Assembly: GCA_900543805.1 (NCBI GenBank)
Contig: UQTE01000004.1
Location: 51,119 to 115,118 of the forward strand
Length of the DNA stretch: 64,000 bases
From: an uncultured Sutterella sp.
GTDB lineage: Bacteria > Pseudomonadota > Gammaproteobacteria > Burkholderiales > Burkholderiaceae_F
Direction: 5' to 3'
A program made the translations under genes and the position numbers. The notes under the pieces are model-generated. The model was not told the DNA's origin and searched no databases. It worked only from the letters and a program-made list of their open reading frames with translations. Of the stretch, positions 17,352-25,153 are shown piece by piece (the first letter of the stretch is position 1; each line of letters opens with the position of its first letter).

Positions 17352-18628
17352 CAGTGGCCCCCCAGATGGCGCAGGATCAGATCGCGGTAGATCGTAAAGA
17401 GCGTGAGAAGGTGCTTTTCTTCGAAGTCGAATGCGCTCTGATGATGGCCGGCCGCAAGGTCGGAACCCACGACGAGGTAGGCTCCCTGACCGCCCTTTTC
17501 CTGCACGCGCTTGATGAGGACCGTGGCGTCGTCGGAGCCGTTGAAGTTCATCGTCGTCTGGACCTTGTCGACGTAGGGAGCGTTCTTCGCGACTTCCGCG
17601 GCGGCGTCGCGAAGCGGCAGATCGGGCACGAAGTCGACGGCTTCGCCCATCACCTCTTCTTCCACCGAGACGCCGTACATGGCGGCGGCGCCCTGCACGC
17701 GGGCCTTGGCCTCTTCGTACATGTAGGTGTTGATCTTGGCGGTTTCGCCGCGGACTTCCACCTGCATTTCGGCGGTCGAGGCGATCACGTTGCGGCCTTC
17801 GCCCGCGCGCAGATACCCGACGTTCACGCGGGTCATGCCTTCGCCGTGGCGGGGAAGCGCCATGAGCGACATCGCGGCGCCCGCGGCGGCCATGAGGGCG
17901 TTGCGGCCCACTTCCGGCTGCATGCCGGCGTGCGAGGGCGTGCCGCGGAAGCGGTAGTCAAGCTTCGTCGTGCAGAGGAACTTTTCCGGAGCCGTCACGA
18001 CCGTGCCGCCCGGAATGTCGCAGCCGAGGTGACCGCAGTAGAGGAAGTCGACGTCGTCGACAATGCCGCTTTCGGCCATCGGACGCGCACCGCGGACACC
18101 CTCTTCGGCGGGCTGGAAGAGAAGTTTCAGCGTGCCGCAGAGTTCGTCCTTGTGTTCGGCGAACCACTGGGCAAGCGTAAGACCCACGGCCTGATGGCCG
18201 TCGTGGCCGCAGGCGTGCATGTAGCCCGGACGGCAGGAGGCGAAGCCTTCGCGGTTCGGGAGGTGGTCGGGATTCGACGTTTCCGTGACGGGCACGCAGT
18301 CGAGCTCGAAGCGGATCGCCATGACGGGACCGGGACGACCCGTTTCGAGAAGCCCCACGACGCCCGTGACGCCGTCGAGGCGCTCGAGGATTTCTTCCTT
18401 CACGCCCTGGCTCTTCGCGAAGGCGAGGCCCTCTTCGATCTGACGGCGGTTGGCGCCGCGGATGAAGTCGGGATTGATGACTTCGCGGCCGCACTTGACG
18501 GTGAAGCCAAGCGATTCGAGCTTTTCGATCGCGCGGGCCGACGAAACGAATTCGGCCCAGCCCGGTTCGGGCTTGGAGTGAATTTCACGGCGCAGTGCGG
18601 CGATGGATTCTTGCGTAAACATAGTCAT
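17351..18628 (-). CDS. M20 family amidohydrolase (AbgA/N-acyl amino acid hydrolase type)
   Basis: A 425-residue cytoplasmic M20D metallo-amidohydrolase. The metal site HACGHDGH (about residues 138-145), the glutamate pair in QPAEEGVRGA and the HLG motif of the second ligand set are visible; a dimerisation domain (GTPSHAGMQPEVGRNALMAAA) follows. Such enzymes release amino acids from aminobenzoyl-glutamate, N-acyl amino acids or similar amides. It lies 12 bases after the DcuC-type transporter gene, so the imported substrate is likely the amide it cleaves; the AbgB and AbgT partners of the classical system are absent here. Confidence 0.88.
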   Translation of the reverse strand: MTMFTQESIAALRREIHSKPEPGWAEFVSSARAIEKLESLGFTVKCGREVINPDFIRGANRRQIEEGLAFAKSQGVKEEILERLDGVTGVVGLLETGRPGPVMAIRFELDCVPVTETSNPDHLPNREGFASCRPGYMHACGHDGHQAVGLTLAQWFAEHKDELCGTLKLLFQPAEEGVRGARPMAESGIVDDVDFLYCGHLGCDIPGGTVVTAPEKFLCTTKLDYRFRGTPSHAGMQPEVGRNALMAAAGAAMSLMALPRHGEGMTRVNVGYLRAGEGRNVIASTAEMQVEVRGETAKINTYMYEEAKARVQGAAAMYGVSVEEEVMGEAVDFVPDLPLRDAAAEVAKNAPYVDKVQTTMNFNGSDDATVLIKRVQEKGGQGAYLVVGSDLAAGHHQSAFDFEEKHLLTLFTIYRDLILRHLGGH

Positions 18629-18640
18629 GGAAGTTGCCTC

Positions 18641-19999
18641 TTACATGTAACGGATCAGCGAAATGGCGAGGACGGCGACGAAGCCCGTCAGAAGCGGCAC
18701 GCTCGTGCGCTTGACGACGAGGAGCGGATTGACGCGCACGACGGCCGACACGATGATGACCACGGCCGCCACGGGCGAGACCGCGCGGATGAGGTTCGAC
18801 GTGCACTGCATCGGGAGCGCGACCATGATCGGATCGATCCCGGCCTTTTCGGCGATCTGCGGAATGAGTTCGATGAAGCTGTAGAAGACGGCGTTGCCCG
18901 AACCGCTGATGAAGGTGATGAGGGCCGTGATGCCCGAGAAGGCGAACATGAGGCCCGTGCCGGCGTTCTGCACATCGGAGAGCGAGGACGAGATCATGTC
19001 GATCATGCCCATGCTGCTCAGGCCCTTCACCATCGTGGAGGCGGCGACGATCAGAACGACCACCTTCGAGAAGCCTTCGCCCATGCCCTTGAAGAAGAGG
19101 TTGGCGTCCTTGAGCTTCGCGCGGATGTCGCCGCTGCGGATGATTTCCGTGATGAAGGCGAGAAGGAAGGAGAAGAGCGTGATTTCGACGAGACCCACCT
19201 TGGCCTTCTTGAAGAAGAGCCAGAAGAAGATCGTGAGCACGAGCGGCAGGACCGGGAAGATCGCGTAGGCGGTCGGCGCCACCTTGCCCGTGACGAGCTT
19301 CGATTCGTCGATTTCGCCCGCGGTGCCGCCGTCCTTCTTGTCCATAAATTTTTGCCAGAAGTAATGCGCGACGCCCATGATGATGAGCGCCGGGATCGTG
19401 ATCGGAGCGTGGTGATAGAAGACGTAGTCGACGACGTGCTCAAAACCGAGAACGCGGGCCGCCACGACATTGTCGCCGCCCAAGGGCGTCGGCACGATGG
19501 TGGCCGTGGTGGCGATCACGCCAGCGGCCGTCAGGGGCGACATCTTCGCCGCGCGCAGGACCGGGTAGAGCGTCGCCATCAAGATGACGGCGAGGGACGA
19601 GGCGCTCGGGATGATGATCGAGAGAAGCGTACCCATCCAGAAGACGAGCGGCACGAGGATGTAGGGCGAACGGATGCGTTCGAGCGGGCGGCTCATGACG
19701 CGGATCACGGCGTCGTTGGCGCCGATGTGCGACATGTAGGCGGCAAAACCGAAGAGGGTCAGAATGATGAGCCCCGCGTTCGAGTATTGCTTGACGAAGA
19801 TGTCCTTGATCGCCTTGAAGGGATCGACCCAGGAGAGACCCGAGGAAAGCTTGTCGCTCAGAATCGGCATGCCGAGAATGAGCGCGCAGTACATCAGAAC
19901 GATGCCAGTGGCGAAGAGCACCACTTTGGCGTCGTAGTTTTTGGCAATGGCCCATCCCGCCAGGATGAGCGCCACGAGACAAATCGCCGTAGCGAGCAT
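18641..19999 (-). CDS. DcuC-family anaerobic C4-dicarboxylate/amino-acid derivative transporter
   Basis: A 452-residue membrane protein with about 12 hydrophobic segments, of the DcuC/YfcC-type ion transporter superfamily. Typical features include the paired re-entrant-like motifs IIPSASSLAVILMATLYPVLRAA and TPLGGDNVVAARVLG, and FISGSGNAVFYSFIELIP in the second half. DcuC proteins exchange or export succinate in anaerobic growth. Here the gene leads an operon with an M20 amidohydrolase and a MarR regulator, so its cargo may be an N-acyl or aminobenzoyl amino acid rather than a C4 acid; substrate is not settled by sequence. Confidence 0.85.
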   Translation of the reverse strand: MLATAICLVALILAGWAIAKNYDAKVVLFATGIVLMYCALILGMPILSDKLSSGLSWVDPFKAIKDIFVKQYSNAGLIILTLFGFAAYMSHIGANDAVIRVMSRPLERIRSPYILVPLVFWMGTLLSIIIPSASSLAVILMATLYPVLRAAKMSPLTAAGVIATTATIVPTPLGGDNVVAARVLGFEHVVDYVFYHHAPITIPALIIMGVAHYFWQKFMDKKDGGTAGEIDESKLVTGKVAPTAYAIFPVLPLVLTIFFWLFFKKAKVGLVEITLFSFLLAFITEIIRSGDIRAKLKDANLFFKGMGEGFSKVVVLIVAASTMVKGLSSMGMIDMISSSLSDVQNAGTGLMFAFSGITALITFISGSGNAVFYSFIELIPQIAEKAGIDPIMVALPMQCTSNLIRAVSPVAAVVIIVSAVVRVNPLLVVKRTSVPLLTGFVAVLAISLIRYM

Positions 20000-20092
20000 G
20001 TTGAGGACCTAAAGAGAGGGAGGAAGGGAAAAACGGGATTGTAACGAAGTTCTTCCGCTTCGACGCACATTCCTTTCTCAAAAGGAAGATAA

Positions 20093-20120
20093 TTGTCTTT
20101 CTGTGAAGATAGTTTATTCT
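20093..20120 (+). promoter_or_regulatory. Possible promoter of the DMT transporter gene
   Basis: TTGTCT at 20093-20098, 16 bases, TATTCT at 20115-20120, in an AT-rich island 55 bases upstream of the ATG at 20176. Confidence 0.45.
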
Positions 20121-20175
20121 TTTATCTCCCCGTAAAGATATATTCACGTTTTCCCTTTCCTCATCAACCTCACTC

Positions 20176-21060
20176 ATGCGTTCCAGCTTTCTTACCGGCG
20201 CCCTGTGCGTGGCGGGCGCCGCTTTCCTTTGGGGGACGGCGGGCACCGCCCAAACCTTCTTGGACGCGGGCGAACTCTCGCCCCTCTGGGTGGCGGCCCT
20301 TCGTCTATTCTTCGCCGCCTGTCTCTTCCTGCCGCTTCTCACCTGTCGCGAAGGCTACCGAGCGCTCGGCATTCCGAAGGACGGGTCGTTGAAGCTCATT
20401 CTCGCCTGTGGCGTGGCGATGGCCGCCTACAACCTTCTCTTTTTCGCGGCCATGCGCATGGCGGGGGTCGCCGTCGGAACGGCGATCGTGATCGGAAGCG
20501 CGCCCGTCTGGGCGACGCTCATCGAAACGCTTCGCGGGGGCGTCCGCCCGGGTGCGAAGCGCCTCGTCGGGCTCGCCGTCGCGATTGCCGGAGGCGTTCT
20601 CATGGCGACGGCCGGCCGCGAAGACTTTTCGCTTCCCCTCGCCGCCCTCGGCGTCTGCCTGGCGGCGGGCTTTGCGTACGCGTCCTTCACCGTGATGACG
20701 AAGGAGCTCGTGGGTTCTCTCTCGCCCCTTCGCGCGACGGCGCTTTCCTTCACGCTTGCGATGGTTCTTGCGTTTGCGGTCGCCCTTGCGACGGGGCCGC
20801 TCCCCGTCCTCACGATGAAGGGAATCGGCGTGACGCTTTACCTGGGGCTCTTTACGACGGGCGCCGCCTATCTCCTCTTTTCCTCGGGCCTTCGCCACGT
20901 AAAGGCGTCGACGGGTGTGGCGCTCTCGCTTCTCGAACCCGTCACGGCCTTTCTCCTGGCCGTGACCGTTGCGGGGGAAGCGGTGACCTTCGCCGCCTTA
21001 GCGGCACTGCTTCTCCTTCTCGGCGGCCTCTTCATCGTGCTGAAAAGCGAAAGCGAATAA
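20176..21060 (+). CDS. DMT-superfamily (EamA) transporter
   Basis: A 294-residue integral membrane protein with ten predicted helices made of two EamA repeats: the first begins GALCVAGAAFLWGTAGTAQ, the second ALGVCLAAGFAYASFTVMTKEL. The C-terminal helices end with the conserved pattern ALSLLEPVTAFLLAVTVAGE. Members export amino acids or other metabolites or import nucleotide sugars; no substrate can be assigned. It is a single-gene unit on the plus strand, divergent from the DcuC operon. Confidence 0.88.
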   Translation: MRSSFLTGALCVAGAAFLWGTAGTAQTFLDAGELSPLWVAALRLFFAACLFLPLLTCREGYRALGIPKDGSLKLILACGVAMAAYNLLFFAAMRMAGVAVGTAIVIGSAPVWATLIETLRGGVRPGAKRLVGLAVAIAGGVLMATAGREDFSLPLAALGVCLAAGFAYASFTVMTKELVGSLSPLRATALSFTLAMVLAFAVALATGPLPVLTMKGIGVTLYLGLFTTGAAYLLFSSGLRHVKASTGVALSLLEPVTAFLLAVTVAGEAVTFAALAALLLLLGGLFIVLKSESE

Positions 21061-21089
21061 GGCGCGCCTCGCACTCAAAACGTATCGCG

Positions 21090-21126
21090 AAAAACACATC
21101 GGGGCGCCCGAAAGGACGCCCCGATG
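21090..21126 (-). terminator. Terminator of the NhaC-family gene
   Basis: Perfect 10-bp stem CATCGGGGCG / CGCCCCGATG; on the minus strand it is followed by TGTGTTTTTCGC. It sits between convergent genes and may also stop the DMT transcript. Confidence 0.8.
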
Positions 21127-21154
21127 CGTTTGGGATGAGTTCAGATCAACCCGC

Positions 21155-22693
21155 TCAGGCAACCGTCTTCTTGCCGCGCAGGAAGTGGAGCCCCGAGGTA
21201 ATGACGAGGAGCAGCGCGACCGCGGTCCCGAGCGAGAGCCAGAGATTCGCGTCCGAAAGCCCCGCGACGAGGTAGCCCACGAAGGCGCAGAAGGCGACGA
21301 GCAGACTGTAGGGCAACTGCGTCGATACGTGCTCCATGTGATTGCACCCCGCCCCGGCCGACGACAGAATCGTCGTGTCCGAAATGGGCGAGCAGTGGTC
21401 ACCGAAGACCGAACCCGCAAGGGTCGCCGAGAGACCCACGATCGTGAGCGTCGGATCGATCGCCGCCACGACGGGCACGACGATCGGAATCAGAATCCCG
21501 AAGGTACCCCAGGCCGTCCCCGTCGAGAAGGAGAGGAAGGCGGCGATGAGGAAGATCGCGGCCGGGAGGAAGACCGAGAAGTCGGCGCCGCCCGAGGTCA
21601 CGAGCGACTGCACGAAGAGCGGCGTCTGCAGAAGATCGCGGCACACGCCCGAAAGCGTCCAGGCGAGAACCAGAATGATGTTCGCCGGAAGCATGAGCTT
21701 CATCCCTTCGACGAGCCCCGCCATGAAGTCCGAGAACGGCACGAGACCGCGCGGAACGTACATGACGAAGGCGACGACGAGCGCGCCGAACGAGGCCCAG
21801 ACGAGCGAAGGCGAAGCCGAGCAGTTGCCGAGCGCGGCCTGGAAGGTGTGGAACTTCGGATCGTCGCCCCAGTAGCCGCCCGTATACATGAGGGCGAGCA
21901 CGGCAAAGACGATGAGCGAGAGAATCGGCACGAGCATGTCGAAGAGCTTCCCGCGGGGATTGGCCTTCGGAGGTTCGGCGTGTCCCGCGACGCCCCCCTC
22001 TTCGGCAGCGCCCGAGAGAGCGCGCTCTTCGGACTTCGTCATGGGGCCGAAGTCGAAGTTCGTGAGGGCGATGAAGAAGATCATCAGGATCGAGAGAAGC
22101 GCGTAGAAGTTCCACGGAATGGTCGCGATGAAGGCGGCCATGTCGCTCTCGAAGACGCTGTTGTCCTTCAGGGACGAACCCACGGCGGCGGCCCAGGAAG
22201 AGACCGGCGCGATGATGCACACCGGCGCCGCGGTCGAGTCGATGATGTAGGCGAGCTTCGCGCGCGAGACGCGGTAGTTGTCGCACACCGGGCGCATGAC
22301 GGTGCCCACCGTCAGGCAGTTGAAGTAGTCGTCGATGAAGATGAGGATCCCGAGGCCGCTCGTCGCGAGAAGCGAGCTGCGGCGGCCCCTGATCTTCGAG
22401 ACGGCCCATTTGCCGTAGGCCTTCGTGCCGCCCGACATGGCGACCACGTAAACGAGCGCGCCCAAGAGCGAGCAGAAGATCAGGATGTTGAAGTCCACCT
22501 TGTTGCCCATGGTCGTGAACGCGCTCTCGAGCGTTCCCATGAGGACGTTCCCGTCGGTGCCGATCGTGTAGATGAGCGTCCCCGTGAGGATGCCGATCAG
22601 AAGCGACGAGAGCACTTCCTTCGTCGTGAGCGCAAGCGCAATGGCCACGATCGGAGGAATGATGGAAAGCCAACCGGCTTCGTAGGGTTGCAT
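21155..22693 (-). CDS. NhaC-family Na+/H+ antiporter or amino-acid exchanger
   Basis: A 512-residue membrane protein of the ion transporter superfamily, NhaC type. Diagnostic segments are FIDDYFNCLTVGTVMRPVCDNYRVSRAKLAYI (split over residues about 118-148), STAAPVCIIAPVSSWAA, STGTAWGTFGILIPIVVP and FGDHCSPISDTTILSSAGAGCNH, all strongly conserved in this family. A hydrophilic loop near residue 225-250 is charged. It may exchange Na+ for protons or for an organic acid or amine. Single gene; its promoter region upstream shows no clear consensus. Confidence 0.9.
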   Translation of the reverse strand: MQPYEAGWLSIIPPIVAIALALTTKEVLSSLLIGILTGTLIYTIGTDGNVLMGTLESAFTTMGNKVDFNILIFCSLLGALVYVVAMSGGTKAYGKWAVSKIRGRRSSLLATSGLGILIFIDDYFNCLTVGTVMRPVCDNYRVSRAKLAYIIDSTAAPVCIIAPVSSWAAAVGSSLKDNSVFESDMAAFIATIPWNFYALLSILMIFFIALTNFDFGPMTKSEERALSGAAEEGGVAGHAEPPKANPRGKLFDMLVPILSLIVFAVLALMYTGGYWGDDPKFHTFQAALGNCSASPSLVWASFGALVVAFVMYVPRGLVPFSDFMAGLVEGMKLMLPANIILVLAWTLSGVCRDLLQTPLFVQSLVTSGGADFSVFLPAAIFLIAAFLSFSTGTAWGTFGILIPIVVPVVAAIDPTLTIVGLSATLAGSVFGDHCSPISDTTILSSAGAGCNHMEHVSTQLPYSLLVAFCAFVGYLVAGLSDANLWLSLGTAVALLLVITSGLHFLRGKKTVA

Positions 22694-23016
22694 TGTTGTA
22701 TTCCCCTGGTTCGCGAAGGCGCCCGACGCGACGGAGCGCCCTCTTCCGTTGTACTCTGAGAAGGGTTTGGAATGAAAAGAGGCAACAGTTTAACAGCAAG
22801 AGAAGGATTTCGTTTTTTGCGTGCCACGCCAAAGAAAATGAAGTCCCTTTGCTTGATGCGTATCAATTTTCGTACAACTTTTTGCGACTCTTCGGTTCAA
22901 CATAAAAAGACCATATGTCGACCCGATCTCGCCTAACACATTCATTTACATGTGATTTTGAAAAATTTTCCGTGGTTTCTCAACACAAACTCTTTTCAAC
23001 GTGGTACAGTACTCCT
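22694..23016. other. AT-richer intergenic region upstream of the NhaC gene and the 6S RNA
   Basis: About 320 bases with no supportable gene. It should contain the NhaC promoter (minus) and the small-RNA promoter (plus; TACAGT at 23005-23010 is the best -10). Nothing else stands out. Confidence 0.4.
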
Positions 23017-23155
23017 CGTTGTGGTTGCGGTGGTTCTCACGAGGCCTGAGCAAAACTACGACGGTCGCTGTTGGGAGTCCATTTTTCGGTTCGGAAGAGC
23101 CGGGAAGCCGAAACGAGTGACTGCTCCGGGTCGCCACGCACCCACAAAGCCCCTT
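23017..23155 (+). ncRNA. ssrS: Probable 6S RNA
   Basis: The region folds as one long rod: TTGTGGTTGCGGTGG at about 23020-23034 pairs with CGCCACGCACCCACAA at about 23132-23147, allowing G-U pairs. Inside it carries short blocks in the order known from 6S RNAs: GCGGTGGTTC, CCTGAGC, GCTGTTGGGAGTCC, then TTCGGAAGAGCCGGGAAGCC. A -10 box TACAGT (23005-23010) is placed correctly, and an intrinsic terminator follows at 23175. 6S RNA binds the housekeeping RNA polymerase and mimics an open promoter in stationary phase. Length (about 140 bases to the stem end, 185 to the terminator) is compatible with the class. No covariance search was run. Confidence 0.62.
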
Positions 23156-23174
23156 TTCTTAGGGAATTCGTAGC

Positions 23175-23201
23175 AGGGATGTCGCAAGACGTCCCTTTTT
23201 T
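23175..23201 (+). terminator. Terminator downstream of the probable 6S RNA
   Basis: Stem AGGGATGTC / GACGTCCCT with a GCAA loop and one G-U pair, followed by TTTTTT. There is no plus-strand gene upstream within 2 kb, so it implies a non-coding transcript. Confidence 0.85.
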
Positions 23202-23246
23202 ATTGCCTGTTTTACGCCGTCCCCGTGCCGAAGAGAGAGCGAGGCA

Positions 23247-23286
23247 GACAAGACAAAGCGGCCCGAAGGAAATTCCTGCGGACCGC
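23247..23286 (-). terminator. Possible terminator of hfq-hflX
   Basis: GCGGTCCG pairs imperfectly with CGGGCCGC around an inner GGAATTTCC, followed on the minus strand by TTTGTCTTGTCT. Weak T-run. Confidence 0.45.
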
Positions 23287-23310
23287 CTCGACTTTTTGAC
23301 TGTTGCGCAA

Positions 23311-24525
23311 TCAGGCGTACCAATCGTGCGTCGTGCCCTGAAGCGCGATGCGCGGATCGTCCTCGTCGATTTCCCAATCTTCGAGGGGACGAGGTTCGTT
23401 GGGATTCTCCTCGCGCCAACGGCCGGCGAATTCGCCGATCGCCGAGCGAAGGAGATCGAGCCCCGCGCCCGTGAGCGCCGAAACCATCACCGCCTTGGGG
23501 GTGCCGTCGGGGTTGCGCACGATCTCGGGTTCGAGCGGCGTGGTGTCGATCTTGTTGTAGACGAGAATCACCGGAATCTTGTCGGCGTGGATTTCTTCGA
23601 GAACCTTGTTCACTTCCCGAATCTGATCCTCGCGCACGACGGACCCGGCGTCGACCACGTGAAGAAGAAGGTCGGCGTGCACCGTTTCGTCGAGCGTCGA
23701 CTTGAAGGCTTCGACGAGCTGGTGCGGCAGTCCACGGATGAAGCCCACCGTGTCGCTCATCACCACCGTTTCCTCGTCGCTGATCCAGCAACGCCGCGCC
23801 GTCGTGTCGAGCGTCGCGAAGAGCTGGTCGGCGGCGTAGGACTTCGCGCGCGTGAGCTGATTGAAGAGCGTCGACTTTCCGGCGTTCGTGTAGCCCACGA
23901 GCGAAACCGTCAGACGGTCGCCCCGCTCGCGCGCACGGCGCTGCGTGCCGCGTTGGCGCTCGAGCTTCTTGAGCTGTTCGCGAAGCTGCTTCATGCGAAC
24001 GCCGATCATGCGGCGGTCGAGTTCGATCTGCTTTTCGCCCGGGCCCCCGGTCTTGCCGAGGCCGCCTCTCTGACGCTCCAGGTGCGTCCACCCGCGCACG
24101 AGGCGGGTTGAGAGGTGTTCGAGCTGCGCGAGCTCCACCTGCAAACGCCCTTCACGGCTCTTCGCGCGGGCGCGGAAGATATCGAGAATGAGCTGCGTGC
24201 GGTCGAGCACGGGAAGGTTCACGGCGCGCTCGATGTTGCGCTGCTGCGCGGCCGAGAGCGCGATGTCGAAGACGAGGCAGTCGGCCTTGGCCTCCTTGGC
24301 GAGCTGTCCGAGTTCCTCGATCTTCCCCGCCCCGAGGAAGGTGGCGGGATCGGGTTTGGCGCGCTTGGCCTGCATGAGCCCGACGGGCTCGAGCCCGCGC
24401 GAGGTCACGAGAAGTCGCAGTTCGTCGGCCGAGTCGGGAAAGAAGGTTCTCCCGAGCACGACGGTCACAAGAAAAGCGCGCGACGATTCCTCGCCGCGCG
24501 TTTCGTCAATCTGAAAGACGCTCAG
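23311..24525 (-). CDS. hflX: GTPase HflX (CTG start proposed)
   Basis: Ribosome-associated GTPase that splits stalled or hibernating 70S ribosomes. The G domain shows GYTNAGKSTLFNQL, DTVGFIRGLPH and NKID; the N-terminal HflX domain has FLGAGKIEEL. The first ATG/GTG in frame (GTG 24468) has no ribosome-binding site and would cut into the N-terminal domain. Reading upstream, codons for SVFQIDETRGEESSRAFL follow a CTG at 24525 which sits seven bases after a perfect AGGAG (24533-24537) and one base after the hfq stop. I therefore propose a CTG start, giving 404 residues. Co-transcribed with hfq. Confidence 0.88.
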   Translation of the reverse strand: MSVFQIDETRGEESSRAFLVTVVLGRTFFPDSADELRLLVTSRGLEPVGLMQAKRAKPDPATFLGAGKIEELGQLAKEAKADCLVFDIALSAAQQRNIERAVNLPVLDRTQLILDIFRARAKSREGRLQVELAQLEHLSTRLVRGWTHLERQRGGLGKTGGPGEKQIELDRRMIGVRMKQLREQLKKLERQRGTQRRARERGDRLTVSLVGYTNAGKSTLFNQLTRAKSYAADQLFATLDTTARRCWISDEETVVMSDTVGFIRGLPHQLVEAFKSTLDETVHADLLLHVVDAGSVVREDQIREVNKVLEEIHADKIPVILVYNKIDTTPLEPEIVRNPDGTPKAVMVSALTGAGLDLLRSAIGEFAGRWREENPNEPRPLEDWEIDEDDPRIALQGTTHDWYA

Positions 24526-24526
24526 C

Positions 24527-24763
24527 TTAGTTCTCCTGAGAACCGCTCGTCATGGTGACGGAGCGGGTCGGAACGACGGTGCTGATGGCGTGCTTGTAAA
24601 CCATCTGAGTCACCGTGTTGCGAAGCAAAATCACGTACTGGTCGTACGATTCGATCTGTCCCTGAAGCTTGATCCCGTTGACGAGGTAAATCGAAACGGG
24701 AACGCGTTCCTTACGAAGGATGTTGAGGAAGGGATCCTGAAGAAGCTGACCTTTGTTAGCCAT
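24527..24763 (-). CDS. hfq: RNA chaperone Hfq
   Basis: A 78-residue Sm-like protein forming the hexamer that pairs small RNAs with mRNAs. Sm1 ([20 protein letters not shown]) and Sm2 ([11 protein letters not shown]) motifs are complete; the N-terminus is the standard [14 protein letters not shown]. Start 24763 follows GGAGAG. The order der-hfq-hflX is the usual betaproteobacterial one. A hairpin in the leader (24781-24801) may influence expression. Confidence 0.97.
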   Translation of the reverse strand: MANKGQLLQDPFLNILRKERVPVSIYLVNGIKLQGQIESYDQYVILLRNTVTQMVYKHAISTVVPTRSVTMTSGSQEN

Positions 24764-25153
24764 TATTATTCTCTCCGGTTCGGACACGCATTCTGCGTCC
24801 GACCTGTTTATGTTCAATCGGATGGTAGCCTTTCGAGAATCCGGAGGGTTTTGCAACCCGAAATTCCCGGCAGGTCCCCCGTTCGGATCGCTCCGACGGA
24901 CGCCTGCTGCGGGCGGCTTTCCGTGCACCCGGCGCTCCGGGAATGCGCCGTCACGAAGACGGACGCAGACCTTTCGCGAACTTTCCATTCAATTCTAGTC
25001 TTCCTTGCGCACTCCCGTGCTCACATGGAAAGACTTTCTCTCTGAGGACTTTCACCTGTCGCCGCGTCTTCCCTACCGGTTCAGGGCGAGGAAAAGCCCT
25101 CGGGGAGCGCGTCCGGTGACGGACGGACGCTCCCGATGCGTTTTGAAGACGCC
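24764..25153 (-). other. Intergenic region between der and hfq
   Basis: About 390 bases without a gene. It holds the hfq leader with a stem-loop at 24781-24801 (CGGACGCA and TGCGTGTCCG, one bulge) and a possible der terminator at 25103-25135. No promoter with both boxes was recognised. Confidence 0.45.
25103..25135 (-). terminator. Possible terminator after der
   Basis: GGGAGCGTCCG / CGGACGCGCTCCC stem with two unpaired bases, followed on the minus strand by CGAGGGCTTTTCC. The T-run is interrupted. Confidence 0.4.

Noticed and set aside
17354..20044. An 896-codon plus-strand open frame opposite the M20 amidohydrolase and DcuC genes
   Set aside because: His/Asp/Arg-rich composition with no domain; exact mirror of two clear genes in codon phase.
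23071..24111. Plus-strand open frame overlapping hflX and the 6S region
   Set aside because: Antisense to the conserved HflX coding region; the part before 23,300 is better explained by a non-coding RNA and its terminator.
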